Below are positions 17,826 to 26,127 of a stretch of 64,000 bases of DNA, piece by piece. The first letter of the stretch is position 1, and each line of letters begins with the position of its first letter. Origin of the DNA: Christensenella timonensis (GTDB lineage: Bacteria; Bacillota; Clostridia; Christensenellales; Christensenellaceae); NCBI RefSeq assembly GCF_900087015.1, contig NZ_FLKP01000002.1, positions 1,612,001 through 1,676,000 of the forward strand. Reading direction: 5' to 3'. Below the pieces are notes generated by a model, which did not search any database, had not been told where the DNA came from, and saw only the letters and a list, made by a program, of their open reading frames with translations. The translations under genes were made by a program, and so were the position numbers.

Positions 17826-20054
17826 ATGAAACCAATTTTGAATCCGAGACCTGTTGTTTTCGTTGCCTTTTTCATGGTAGTTGGAATCCTGTTCTCTTAT
17901 TATTTGGATATTCCGGCGCCCATTTTTTGGATTCTGCTGGCCGGCGGGGCCGGGTTCTTTCTCTGCGCTTTCTTTTTGAAAAACCGTCCTATGCTGGCCG
18001 CCCTGTATCTGGTGTTCTTTTCTATCGGCGGGCTTATTTTCCAAGTACAGTTTTCCACGGACTTTTCGCATATTACACCGGGGCAGGATTATACGATCGA
18101 AGGGTATGTCTCCGACCGTTCCTCTATGTCATCTGCCTATCATTCCTATACGCTCGACAATGTTTCCCTGACGGCAAGAGATGGCCGAAAGGAAAACTTC
18201 AGCAAAAAAGTCCTTTTGTATTCGCGCGAAGTCCTGGATTATGGCGATACCGTGACTTTTGAAAGTAAAGTGAGTCCCCCCGGGGCAACGAGAAATCCCG
18301 GCGGCATGGATGAAGAAATGTATCTTGCCAGCAGGGGAGCGGGATTCAGCTGCTTTTCAGAGGAAGTAAGATCCGTATCCCATTCGCCCGGCTGGTACTA
18401 TTATCCCTTGAAGTTACGGGAGACCCTTGCAGAAAAAATCGACCAAATTTTTTCACCGGAAATGGCGCCCGTCGCAAAAGCCATGTTCCTCGGCGTCAAA
18501 AATGACCTTACGGAGGAAATGCGCGATACATTTTCAAAAACGGGGATTGCGCACATCCTTGCCGTGTCCGGCCTGCATGTCGCGATCATTGCTTTCGCAT
18601 TTAATTGGCTGTGCCGCAAATTGCGTATCCGCCGCAATGTCCGTTTCAGTATCAATATCGCAGTATTGTTATTTTATGCCTTGCTGACAGGTTTTGCCCC
18701 TTCCATTATCCGCGCTGTCCTGATGATGCTCTTTTTGATCATCGGCCAATGGATGTTTAAAAAAAGGGATACGCTGACCTTCCTTGCAGCGGCAATGGTC
18801 ATTACCTTGTTTTTCAACGCGCCCCAGCTTTTTACGGCAGGTTTCTTGATGTCATATGGCGTCCTTTTCGGATTGCTTTGCCTGGGGCCGCCGCTTACAC
18901 GTTTACTGCAAAAGATCAAGATGGACAAGGCAAGGCTGGCAATGCCGCTTGCAACCTCCGTCAGCGCGACGGCGTCTGTTTTCCCGCTGTCCGCCTACTA
19001 TTTCAATAATATCGCGCTCGCGGCGCCGGTTGCCAACCTGTTCGCGATCCCACTCGCCGGAATCATCGTAGCATTTACGGGCATTGGCTCCGTCCTGGCG
19101 CTTTTTGCGCTGCCAGCCGGGCACGCTTTTGCATTTCCGGCAGAGCTCTGCCTGCAGGCCCTTACATGGCTTAACGGGATGCTCGCCAGTACCGCCTTCG
19201 GCTACATTGAAATATACCGCTTTCCGATCTGGATAGGGGCCGTCGTTTTCATCATCATCTTTTTCTGTTCAGACTATGTCCTGTTACGCAATAAAGTGAA
19301 AATGGCGGTTGCCGGGCTTCTGGCCGCACTGATCATGTGCTTTGGTATCAGCTCGGCTATCGCGCACTCAAGCAGCCTGAAGGTTGTTGCTTTGGATGTG
19401 GGCACCGGGGACGCCATCCATATTTCCGTGCAGGGCAAAGAATACCTGATCGACAATGGCGGCAACCCGCAATACTCGCAAATCAATGATTATGCAAAGA
19501 AGAACCGCCTCGTTTTCGACGGTGTGGTTATCACGAACGACCGGACAAAAAACCTGAAAGAGCTGGTACAGGCAAAGAGGGTAAACAGGCTTTATGTCCC
19601 CCTAAATTATGTGCCGAAAGACTACGACGCAAATTTGGAAATGAAATATTACGCACTGTATGATAAAATAGAATTAGCAGGCGATGTCTATCTGGACGTG
19701 GTCGGGGACGACCAGAAGCATCTTTCCCTGGTTTTGTATCAGGATGGCCGGCCTATTTGCCTGTTGATGCAAAATAAAACCGGTGACCTTCTGTATCAGG
19801 AGCATGTCCCTATTGTAAAATTGCCCAACGGCGGTGAAAAAGACGCTGCCAACAGTCGATTGCTCAAAGCATGGTCTCCGGATTATGCCGTGATCTCTGT
19901 AAAAGAAGGCAACAGCAAAGGCCTGCCGGATCGCGGGCTTTTGGATTTACTCGATGAAATGCATATCGACACGCTGGCCACGCCACAGACAGGCGCAGTG
20001 ACGTTTACAGTCGACCGGGAAGGCCGGATCAGCGTCACTACGGAAAAGAAATAA
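17826..20054 (+). CDS. comEC: ComEC/Rec2-family DNA uptake channel with a degenerate MBL domain
   Basis: The 742-aa membrane protein has the usual order: N-terminal helices with a DUF4131 region, the competence domain (KTGIAHILAVSGLHVAII at about residues 235-255), many helices, and a C-terminal MBL-like domain starting at LKVVALDVGTGDAIHI. In canonical ComEC this last domain has metal motifs of HxHxDH and GHHGS type. Here the equivalents read VITNDRTKN and LPNGGE, so the metal site looks lost. The channel part appears intact. ATG 17826 follows a CGGAG site; the longer in-frame start at 17757 lies inside the preceding gene. holA follows, as in many Firmicutes. Confidence 0.88.
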   Translation: MKPILNPRPVVFVAFFMVVGILFSYYLDIPAPIFWILLAGGAGFFLCAFFLKNRPMLAALYLVFFSIGGLIFQVQFSTDFSHITPGQDYTIEGYVSDRSSMSSAYHSYTLDNVSLTARDGRKENFSKKVLLYSREVLDYGDTVTFESKVSPPGATRNPGGMDEEMYLASRGAGFSCFSEEVRSVSHSPGWYYYPLKLRETLAEKIDQIFSPEMAPVAKAMFLGVKNDLTEEMRDTFSKTGIAHILAVSGLHVAIIAFAFNWLCRKLRIRRNVRFSINIAVLLFYALLTGFAPSIIRAVLMMLFLIIGQWMFKKRDTLTFLAAAMVITLFFNAPQLFTAGFLMSYGVLFGLLCLGPPLTRLLQKIKMDKARLAMPLATSVSATASVFPLSAYYFNNIALAAPVANLFAIPLAGIIVAFTGIGSVLALFALPAGHAFAFPAELCLQALTWLNGMLASTAFGYIEIYRFPIWIGAVVFIIIFFCSDYVLLRNKVKMAVAGLLAALIMCFGISSAIAHSSSLKVVALDVGTGDAIHISVQGKEYLIDNGGNPQYSQINDYAKKNRLVFDGVVITNDRTKNLKELVQAKRVNRLYVPLNYVPKDYDANLEMKYYALYDKIELAGDVYLDVVGDDQKHLSLVLYQDGRPICLLMQNKTGDLLYQEHVPIVKLPNGGEKDAANSRLLKAWSPDYAVISVKEGNSKGLPDRGLLDLLDEMHIDTLATPQTGAVTFTVDREGRISVTTEKK

Positions 20055-20069
20055 CGGAAGAGGAAATAT

Positions 20070-21071
20070 ATGACGCCAAATGAAGCACTCAAGCAACTGA
20101 AAAACGGTCAGGTAAAGAACTTTATTATTTTGAGCGGGGAAGACCACTATTTGAAGCAGCATATGCTTTCTGCGGTTCAGGGAGCCTTGCATATCGATAT
20201 GCCCGAGCTCAATTTGTCTGTCTTTGAAGACAGGCCCGACCCCAAAACCGTGCTCTGTGCCATGGAGACCCTGCCGTTTATGAGCGAAAAGCGGATCACC
20301 GTGATCAAGGGTACGGATATCCTGTCTGCGCAAGCAGCGGGGGATTTGAGCGCCGCTTATATGCAAAGCAATATGCCCGCCAGCAATTTTCTCGTAATCC
20401 TCACGCAGGGAAATGCGGATAAGCGCAAGGCCTTTGTAAAATTTGTAATCAAACAGGGGATGTTCGTCGAATGTAATACCATGCAGGACCAGGACATCTG
20501 TGCTTTCGTCAAAAACCGCGCCAAACAAAAGGGATTGATGGTCTCCTCTAAAAACGCGCAGGTCATCAACGAGATTGGCGGCGGCGATTTGAGTACGATC
20601 GCCAACGAAGTAGATAAGCTCTCCTGTATTTGCAAGGGAGAGATTTCTACGGCGGATATCGAAAAGTATGCCGTCAAATCCATGCAGTACAATGTTTATA
20701 AGATACACGACCTGATGATGGGGGGCCATCCGCAGCAAGCGTCGGCACTGATCTCCAAAATGCTGGAGGAAGACAGCAACCCCATTGGATTCATTACGCT
20801 TCTTTCCAATAATTTCAGGCAAATGCTGGTGGCGCGTGCATGCCGGGATGCAAAATTTCCGGATCGCAAAACGATATCCCATATCGTCGAAGCGACCGGC
20901 GCAAGGGAGTTTGCCGCACGGCGTGCGCTCGAACATTGTAAGCCCTTTACAGCCAAAAAACTCCGGGACGCCATCAATAAATTTGCGCAGATGGATTTTG
21001 ATGCCAAGCAGGGCGTAGTCAGCCTAAAGACCGATCTGTTCGCCTTGTTGGTTGATATTTACAGCACATAA
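20070..21071 (+). CDS. holA: DNA polymerase III subunit delta
   Basis: The delta subunit of the clamp loader opens the beta sliding clamp. The 333-aa protein has the family N-terminus (FIILSGEDHYLKQHML) and the AAA+-like fold without Walker motifs; FITLLSNNFRQMLVAR lies in the C-terminal collar domain. It starts 15 bases after comEC with a GAAGAGGAAA site and ends the operon, followed directly by a terminator. Confidence 0.93.
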   Translation: MTPNEALKQLKNGQVKNFIILSGEDHYLKQHMLSAVQGALHIDMPELNLSVFEDRPDPKTVLCAMETLPFMSEKRITVIKGTDILSAQAAGDLSAAYMQSNMPASNFLVILTQGNADKRKAFVKFVIKQGMFVECNTMQDQDICAFVKNRAKQKGLMVSSKNAQVINEIGGGDLSTIANEVDKLSCICKGEISTADIEKYAVKSMQYNVYKIHDLMMGGHPQQASALISKMLEEDSNPIGFITLLSNNFRQMLVARACRDAKFPDRKTISHIVEATGAREFAARRALEHCKPFTAKKLRDAINKFAQMDFDAKQGVVSLKTDLFALLVDIYST

Positions 21072-21097
21072 AAAACCGATGGGTGAGATCGGTTTTT
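21071..21097. terminator. Bidirectional terminator between holA and rpsT
   Basis: A perfect 10-bp stem (21071-21080 with 21088-21097) flanked by A and T runs on both sides, so it can stop transcription from holA (+) and rpsT (-). Confidence 0.88.
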
Positions 21098-21127
21098 AAA
21101 AGTTCATATTCAAATGGGGTATCAAAA

Positions 21128-21391
21128 TTATTCAGCCTGGCTGTTTAATTTTTTTGCCAATTGTGCTTTTACGCGATTTGCTTTGTTCTTATGGATCGTA
21201 CCTTTTAAGGCAGCCTTGTCAACTGCGCTTACAGCATTTGTATAAAGCTCCTTGGCATTTGCATCAGAAGCGACTACTGCAGCGTCAAACTTTTTCAGGT
21301 CTGTCTTAAGAGCGGATTTGATCATTTTGTTACGCAGCGTTTTTGTTGCGATAACCTTTACGCGTTTTTTAGCAGATTTGATATTAGGCAA
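21128..21391 (-). CDS. rpsT: Ribosomal protein S20
   Basis: An 87-aa basic protein of the 30S subunit. The start is TTG (21391-21389): it gives the conserved [12 protein letters not shown]-terminus and has a strong GGGGGTGA site 5 bases upstream. An upstream ATG at 21406 lacks a site. S20 genes often use weak start codons as part of autogenous control (known for E. coli). It is the only clearly - strand gene in the left half and sits next to holA, a frequent pairing. Confidence 0.94.
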   Translation of the reverse strand: MPNIKSAKKRVKVIATKTLRNKMIKSALKTDLKKFDAAVVASDANAKELYTNAVSAVDKAALKGTIHKNKANRVKAQLAKKLNSQAE

Positions 21392-21428
21392 TTCATTCAC
21401 CCCCATATTTCTAAATTCAACAAGTGAT

Positions 21429-21457
21429 ATATTATCATATTCATGCGCTCTTTGCAA
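21429..21457 (-). promoter_or_regulatory. Promoter of rpsT
   Basis: On the - strand, TTGCAA (21457-21452), 17 bases, TAATAT (21434-21429). The leader would be about 30 bases. Confidence 0.65.
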
Positions 21458-21482
21458 GTAGTTTTTATACTTTTAGCGCATC

Positions 21483-21511
21483 TTTACTATATTTACACAT
21501 TGTACTATAAT
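21483..21511 (+). promoter_or_regulatory. Promoter of murI
   Basis: A perfect TATAAT (21506-21511) with a weak -35 TTTACT (21483-21488) 17 bases before it, divergent from the rpsT promoter. Confidence 0.5.
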
Positions 21512-21556
21512 AAATAGCAGGCAAAATGAATTGAAAACAGTTTTTAGGATGAGATT

Positions 21557-22339
21557 ATGATTAAAAATGAACAACCGATTGGCGTATATGATTCCGGCGT
21601 GGGCGGTTTGAGCGTACTGTGTGAAGCAAGGAAGCGCCTTCCCCATGAAAACTTCATTTATTACGGTGACAGTGAAAACGCCCCTTACGGCACCAAAACA
21701 GAAGACGAGATCAAAGAGCTGTCGCTCGCGTGCGGCGAATTCCTCTTCAGGAAAGGCGTAAAAATGATTGTGATCGCCTGTAACACGGCGACCAGTATCG
21801 TCGTTCAAACGATGCGTGAACGCTATAATATCCCCATTATCAGCATCGAACCGGCCGTAAAGCCTGCGCTTGAGGGGAGCAGGAACGGTAAAATCATTGT
21901 GTTGGCAACACCGGCAACGCTGCATCAAAAACGCTACCAGTCGCTGCTTGAAAGGCTGGGCGCGCAGGATGCCACGATCAATGTGGAATGCGCGAGCCTT
22001 GCCAACCTGATCGAAAAAGGGGATCTGGACGATCCGCATATCAAAGCTTACATCCATGATAAGCTGGTCGCTTACCGCGGACAGCAGATCGAGGGTATTG
22101 TCATCGGATGTACGCATTACTCTTTTGTCGCAGACAAAATCAGGGATATCGCTTCCAAAATTTTTCCGTCGTTTGGGGACATCTACGACGGCCGTTATGG
22201 GACTGCCAGACATATTGCACGCGTGCTCGCGAATGAAAACCTGTTGCATGGGTGCAATGCAGGGGGCCGCGTTGAACTCTTTACCTCCGGAAAGGACGAT
22301 TCTTTGGCGGTATACCGCCATTTCTTATCGCTGCTTTAA
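21557..22339 (+). CDS. murI: Glutamate racemase
   Basis: Interconverts L- and D-glutamate for peptidoglycan. The 260-aa protein carries YDSGVGGLSVL, the first catalytic Cys in ACNTAT (about residue 75) and the second in GCTHYSF (about 187). Cytoplasmic, cofactor-free two-cysteine mechanism. It has its own promoter; no terminator is seen before the nrdJ promoter. Confidence 0.95.
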   Translation: MIKNEQPIGVYDSGVGGLSVLCEARKRLPHENFIYYGDSENAPYGTKTEDEIKELSLACGEFLFRKGVKMIVIACNTATSIVVQTMRERYNIPIISIEPAVKPALEGSRNGKIIVLATPATLHQKRYQSLLERLGAQDATINVECASLANLIEKGDLDDPHIKAYIHDKLVAYRGQQIEGIVIGCTHYSFVADKIRDIASKIFPSFGDIYDGRYGTARHIARVLANENLLHGCNAGGRVELFTSGKDDSLAVYRHFLSLL

Positions 22340-22372
22340 TATATTTCAAAAAAGTAACAAAAATAGCTGGTA

Positions 22373-22436
22373 TTTTCAAGGCGTACGGTGTACTATATAT
22401 AGTGTTCTGGAATTATTCCAATACTAAATATATTGC
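22373..22436 (+). promoter_or_regulatory. nrdJ promoter with two NrdR boxes
   Basis: Box 1 (22390-22405) contains the perfect palindrome ACTATATATAGT. Box 2 (22421-22436, ATACTAAATATATTGC) matches the NrdR consensus at about 12 of 16 positions. Their starts are 31 bases apart, three helical turns, the usual NrdR spacing. TTTTCA (22373-22378) and TATATA (22396-22401), 17 apart, place the -10 box inside box 1, so NrdR with dATP bound should repress. Confidence 0.8.
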
Positions 22437-22453
22437 ACGGAGGTCTTTTTTCA

Positions 22454-24688
22454 ATGTTTAGCAAAAATGCGGTTACTGTTCTTGAGAGGCGTTATTTAAA
22501 GAAGGATCAGGATGGTAAGCCTATCGAAACGCCGGATGATTTATTGCATCGCGTAGCACAGGCCATTGCGGCGGGGGATCGGGAGTTTGATCCCGATGCC
22601 GATGTCAAAGCGTCGGAAGATGTGTTTTATGATATGATGGCAGGGCTTCGCTTCATGCCGAATTCCCCGACCCTGATGAACGCAGGCAGGGAGCTGGGGC
22701 AGCTTTCCGCATGTTTTGTACTGCCGGTTGCAGATAGCATGGAAGATATTTTTGACGCGGTGAAAAATGCAGCGCTGATCCATAAAAGCGGCGGCGGCAC
22801 GGGTTTTTCCTTTGCGCGCCTGCGCGGGGCTGGGGCTTCCGTCAATTCAACAGGCGGCGTTGCCAGCGGCCCAGTCAGTTTTATGAAGGTTTTCAACGCT
22901 GCTACGGAAGCCGTGAAGCAGGGAGGTACGCGCCGCGGCGCCAATATGGGGATCTTGCGCATCGACCACCCGGATATCATGGACTTTATCCAGTGCAAGA
23001 AAGACACTACGGAGATCACCAATTTCAATATCAGCGTCGGGATCACGGAAGAATTTATGAAAGCCGTAAACGAAAAACGCGAATATTCGCTCGTAGACCC
23101 GCACACCAAGCAGGAAGTTAAAAAGCTCTATGCGCCCGACGTTTATGCGCTGATCGTTAAAATGGCCTGGACAAACGGCGAGCCGGGCATTGTTTTCTTA
23201 GACCGCATCAATCGCGACAATCCGGTTCCGCAGTTAGGGGAGGTGGAAAGTACGAACCCCTGTGGGGAACAGCCGTTGCTGCCGTATGAAAGCTGCAACT
23301 TAGGGTCTATCAACTTAAATGCGCTCATGGTAAAGCGCGGCGGCGAATATGAGATCGATTACGACCTTTTCAGGCAAACGATCAGGGACGCGGTGCACTT
23401 TCTTGACAATGTCATCACCGTCAATAACTATCCCCTCGACGAGATCCGCGATATGACGCTGTCCACGCGCAAAATCGGCCTCGGGCTGATGGGCTTTGCG
23501 GATATCCTGTACAAGCTGAAAATACCGTATCATTCAAGCAGGGCGATCGAGCTTGCCGAGCATATCATGAAATTCCTGCGAGACAATGCGCGCGAGATGT
23601 CTTTGGAGCTTGCAAAGCAGAGGGGGACATTCCCGGCGTACGACGGAAGCATCTTCAAGGGGGAGGGACTGTTGCAGCGCAACGCTACGGTAACGACGAT
23701 CGCGCCTACCGGTACGATCTCCATCATTTGTAATTCCTCTTCGGGAATCGAACCCGTGTTCGGGCTTTCCTATATCCGCAACGTCATGGATAATGACGAG
23801 CTATTGGAGGTGCATCCCTACTTTGAAGAAGTCATGAAACAGCGGGGGCTGTATTCCAAGGAGCTGATGTCCAAAATCGCCTCCGAAGGCACGATTGCCC
23901 ATATGGAGGAAATCCCGCAGGATATCCGCGATATCTTTGTGACCGCGCACGATATCGATCCGGAAGCACATGTACGCATGCAGGCCGCTTTCCAGAAATA
24001 TACCGATAACGCGGTTTCCAAGACCGTCAATTTCCCGCGCGAAGCAACGCAGGAGGATGTCCGCAAGGTGTACGACCTTGCCTATAAGCTTGGTTTAAAA
24101 GGTGTGACGATCTACCGCGACGGCTCACGGGACGCCCAGGTGCTGAACATTGGCAAAGTGAATAAGAAAGAAGACGATACCGCTTCCGCAGCCGCTTGCG
24201 AGGCGGTTGGCAGCGCAGTCGCACCGCGCGACCGCCCGGAGGTCACGCAGGGGATCACGCAAAAAGTCAAGATCGGCTGCGGAAACCTGTATATCACCGT
24301 CAATTATGATGAAAACGGCATTTGCGAAGTATTCACTAACCTCGGACGCGCTGGCGGCTGCCCCTCACAGTCCGAAGCGACAAGCCGCCTGATTTCCACC
24401 GCGCTGCGCTCGGGGATGGACGTGGAATCCATCGTAGAACAGTTACGCGGTATCCGCTGCCATTCGACCCTCAGAAAGGGCGGCGATGTGAAAGTCCTTT
24501 CCTGTCCGGATGCCATCGGCAGGGTTTTGCAGACAGTGGCCAAGATGCAAAATACCAAGATCGCACCCCTGATGCAAGCGGATGGAGAACAGCCGGATGA
24601 TACGAAATGTCCGGAATGTGGCAAACCGCTTGATTTTGAAGGCGGTTGCAACATATGCCGTTCCTGCGGGTATTCAAAGTGCGGCTAA
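22454..24688 (+). CDS. nrdJ: Adenosylcobalamin-dependent (class II) ribonucleoside-diphosphate reductase
   Basis: Makes deoxyribonucleotides with B12, independent of oxygen. The 744-aa protein shows NSPTLMNAGR, LSACFVLPVADSMEDIF, GGGTGFSFARLR, the active-site NPCGEQPLLPYESCNLGS and PTGTISIICNSSSGIEP. A TSCPD-type domain (GCPSQSEATSRLIS) and a C-terminal four-cysteine zinc ribbon (CPECGKPL...CRSCGYSKC) complete it. ATG 22454 follows CGGAGG; a longer in-frame start at 22433 would lie inside NrdR box 2 and is rejected. It is monocistronic between the NrdR promoter and a terminator. Confidence 0.95.
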   Translation: MFSKNAVTVLERRYLKKDQDGKPIETPDDLLHRVAQAIAAGDREFDPDADVKASEDVFYDMMAGLRFMPNSPTLMNAGRELGQLSACFVLPVADSMEDIFDAVKNAALIHKSGGGTGFSFARLRGAGASVNSTGGVASGPVSFMKVFNAATEAVKQGGTRRGANMGILRIDHPDIMDFIQCKKDTTEITNFNISVGITEEFMKAVNEKREYSLVDPHTKQEVKKLYAPDVYALIVKMAWTNGEPGIVFLDRINRDNPVPQLGEVESTNPCGEQPLLPYESCNLGSINLNALMVKRGGEYEIDYDLFRQTIRDAVHFLDNVITVNNYPLDEIRDMTLSTRKIGLGLMGFADILYKLKIPYHSSRAIELAEHIMKFLRDNAREMSLELAKQRGTFPAYDGSIFKGEGLLQRNATVTTIAPTGTISIICNSSSGIEPVFGLSYIRNVMDNDELLEVHPYFEEVMKQRGLYSKELMSKIASEGTIAHMEEIPQDIRDIFVTAHDIDPEAHVRMQAAFQKYTDNAVSKTVNFPREATQEDVRKVYDLAYKLGLKGVTIYRDGSRDAQVLNIGKVNKKEDDTASAAACEAVGSAVAPRDRPEVTQGITQKVKIGCGNLYITVNYDENGICEVFTNLGRAGGCPSQSEATSRLISTALRSGMDVESIVEQLRGIRCHSTLRKGGDVKVLSCPDAIGRVLQTVAKMQNTKIAPLMQADGEQPDDTKCPECGKPLDFEGGCNICRSCGYSKCG

Positions 24689-24702
24689 GGCAATAAAAGA
24701 GC

Positions 24703-24728
24703 AGGGCAGGCATTGTCCTGCCCTTTTT
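24703..24728 (+). terminator. Terminator of nrdJ
   Basis: An 8-bp GC-rich stem (24703-24710 with 24717-24724) and a T-tract, 15 bases after the stop codon. Confidence 0.88.
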
Positions 24729-24731
24729 CTA

Positions 24732-24760
24732 TGGATTTTATGCCCGTTTTGCATTATAAT
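24732..24760 (+). promoter_or_regulatory. Promoter directly abutting the miaB start codon
   Basis: A perfect TATAAT (24755-24760) ends 7 bases before ATG 24768. The -35 (TGGATT, 24732-24737) is weak. Transcription starting at the normal distance would begin at or next to the A of the start codon. Confidence 0.45.
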
Positions 24761-24767
24761 CTTAAAT

Positions 24768-26123
24768 ATGGAACAAGAGCAGAATTTAGCAGAATATGTA
24801 AAAAGCAACGGTATGAAATATCATATCATCACATACGGATGCCAGATGAACGAGCATGAATCCGAAAAGATCGCAGGAATACTGGAGTCGCTCGGCTTTG
24901 AAGCAAGCAAATCGAAAGAGCAGGCGGATTTTATCCTGTTCAACACCTGTTGTGTGCGGGAAAACGCCGAGCATAAAACATTCGGCAACGTAGGCGCCTT
25001 AAAAAAGCTGAAAGATGAAAACAGCAGCCTGATGGTCGCTGTATGCGGCTGTATGATGCAGCAACAGTCCGTCGCGCAAAAGCTTGCCGAGACTTTCCCT
25101 TTTGTCGATCTCATCTTTGGCACACACAATATCCATACGCTTGCGGATATGATCGGCGACTGTATTTTAAACAAACAGCGTGTGGTCTCCATCCAGGAGG
25201 GCGATCTTTCCATACATGAAGACGTTCCGGTCACACGGCATTCCTGGCCGCTCGCGTCCGTCAATATCATGTATGGCTGCAATAATTTTTGCACCTACTG
25301 TATCGTACCCTATGTGCGCGGCCGTGAAAAATCGCGCAGCGCCAAAGAAATCGTGCAGGAAATACAGGGGCTAAAAGAATACCGGGAGATCATGCTTTTA
25401 GGACAAAATGTGAATTCGTACAACGGGGGAGGCGTGGACTTTGCAGGACTGCTGGAGACGATTTGTGCGCAAACCGATGTACCGCGTATCCGCTTTATGA
25501 CCTCCCATCCCAAAGACCTCTCTGACCGGCTGATCGATGTGATCGCGTCTCAGCCGCGTATCTGCCGCCATATCCACTTGCCTGTACAGTCGGGCAGCAG
25601 CAATATCCTTGCGGCGATGAACCGCGGATATACGCGAGAGCAATACCTTGAACTTGTCCGGAAAATCCGTAAACGGATACCGGATATCGCGCTCACGACG
25701 GATATCATTGTTGGCTTCCCGGGTGAAACGGATGCGGATTTTGCAGATACGATGTCCTTGCTGCAAGAGGTCAAATATGATTCCGCTTTTACGTTCGTTT
25801 ATTCCAGGCGCAACGGTACAAAAGCCGCTGAAATGGAAAACGAGGTAGGAAAAGCCGTTCAAAAGGAGCGGATCATGAAGCTGGTTGCATTGCAGAATAC
25901 GATTACCGAGCAAAAGAATAAATGCTATGAAGGGAAGACGGTGCGCGTGCTGGCAGAAGGCATCAGCACACGTGACCAAGGCCATGTTTGCGGCCGTACC
26001 GGCAGCGGTAAAATGGTGAATTTTGCCGGCAACAAGGACATGATCGGCAAATTCTTTGATGTAGAAATAACGGAAGGAAAAAAGACCACACTATTTGGGC
26101 GCATTACGCAGGAGCAGGGATAA
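24768..26123 (+). CDS. miaB: tRNA-2-methylthio-N6-isopentenyladenosine synthase MiaB
   Basis: A radical-SAM methylthiotransferase that converts i6A37 to ms2i6A37 in tRNA. Domains in order: UPF0004 with its cluster cysteines (ITYGCQMNEHES, FNTCCVRENAE and a later AVCGCM), radical SAM with CNNFCTYCIVP, and a C-terminal TRAM domain. With ATG 24768 it is 451 aa, a normal length; this ATG lacks a Shine-Dalgarno site. A shorter start at ATG 24813 (MKYHIITYGCQ) is possible. It is followed by mutS after 4 bases. Confidence 0.93.
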   Translation: MEQEQNLAEYVKSNGMKYHIITYGCQMNEHESEKIAGILESLGFEASKSKEQADFILFNTCCVRENAEHKTFGNVGALKKLKDENSSLMVAVCGCMMQQQSVAQKLAETFPFVDLIFGTHNIHTLADMIGDCILNKQRVVSIQEGDLSIHEDVPVTRHSWPLASVNIMYGCNNFCTYCIVPYVRGREKSRSAKEIVQEIQGLKEYREIMLLGQNVNSYNGGGVDFAGLLETICAQTDVPRIRFMTSHPKDLSDRLIDVIASQPRICRHIHLPVQSGSSNILAAMNRGYTREQYLELVRKIRKRIPDIALTTDIIVGFPGETDADFADTMSLLQEVKYDSAFTFVYSRRNGTKAAEMENEVGKAVQKERIMKLVALQNTITEQKNKCYEGKTVRVLAEGISTRDQGHVCGRTGSGKMVNFAGNKDMIGKFFDVEITEGKKTTLFGRITQEQG

Positions 26124-26127
26124 ATTT

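Noticed and set aside
22340-22372. Terminator between murI and nrdJ
   Set aside because: The stretch is A/T-rich but has no stable stem.
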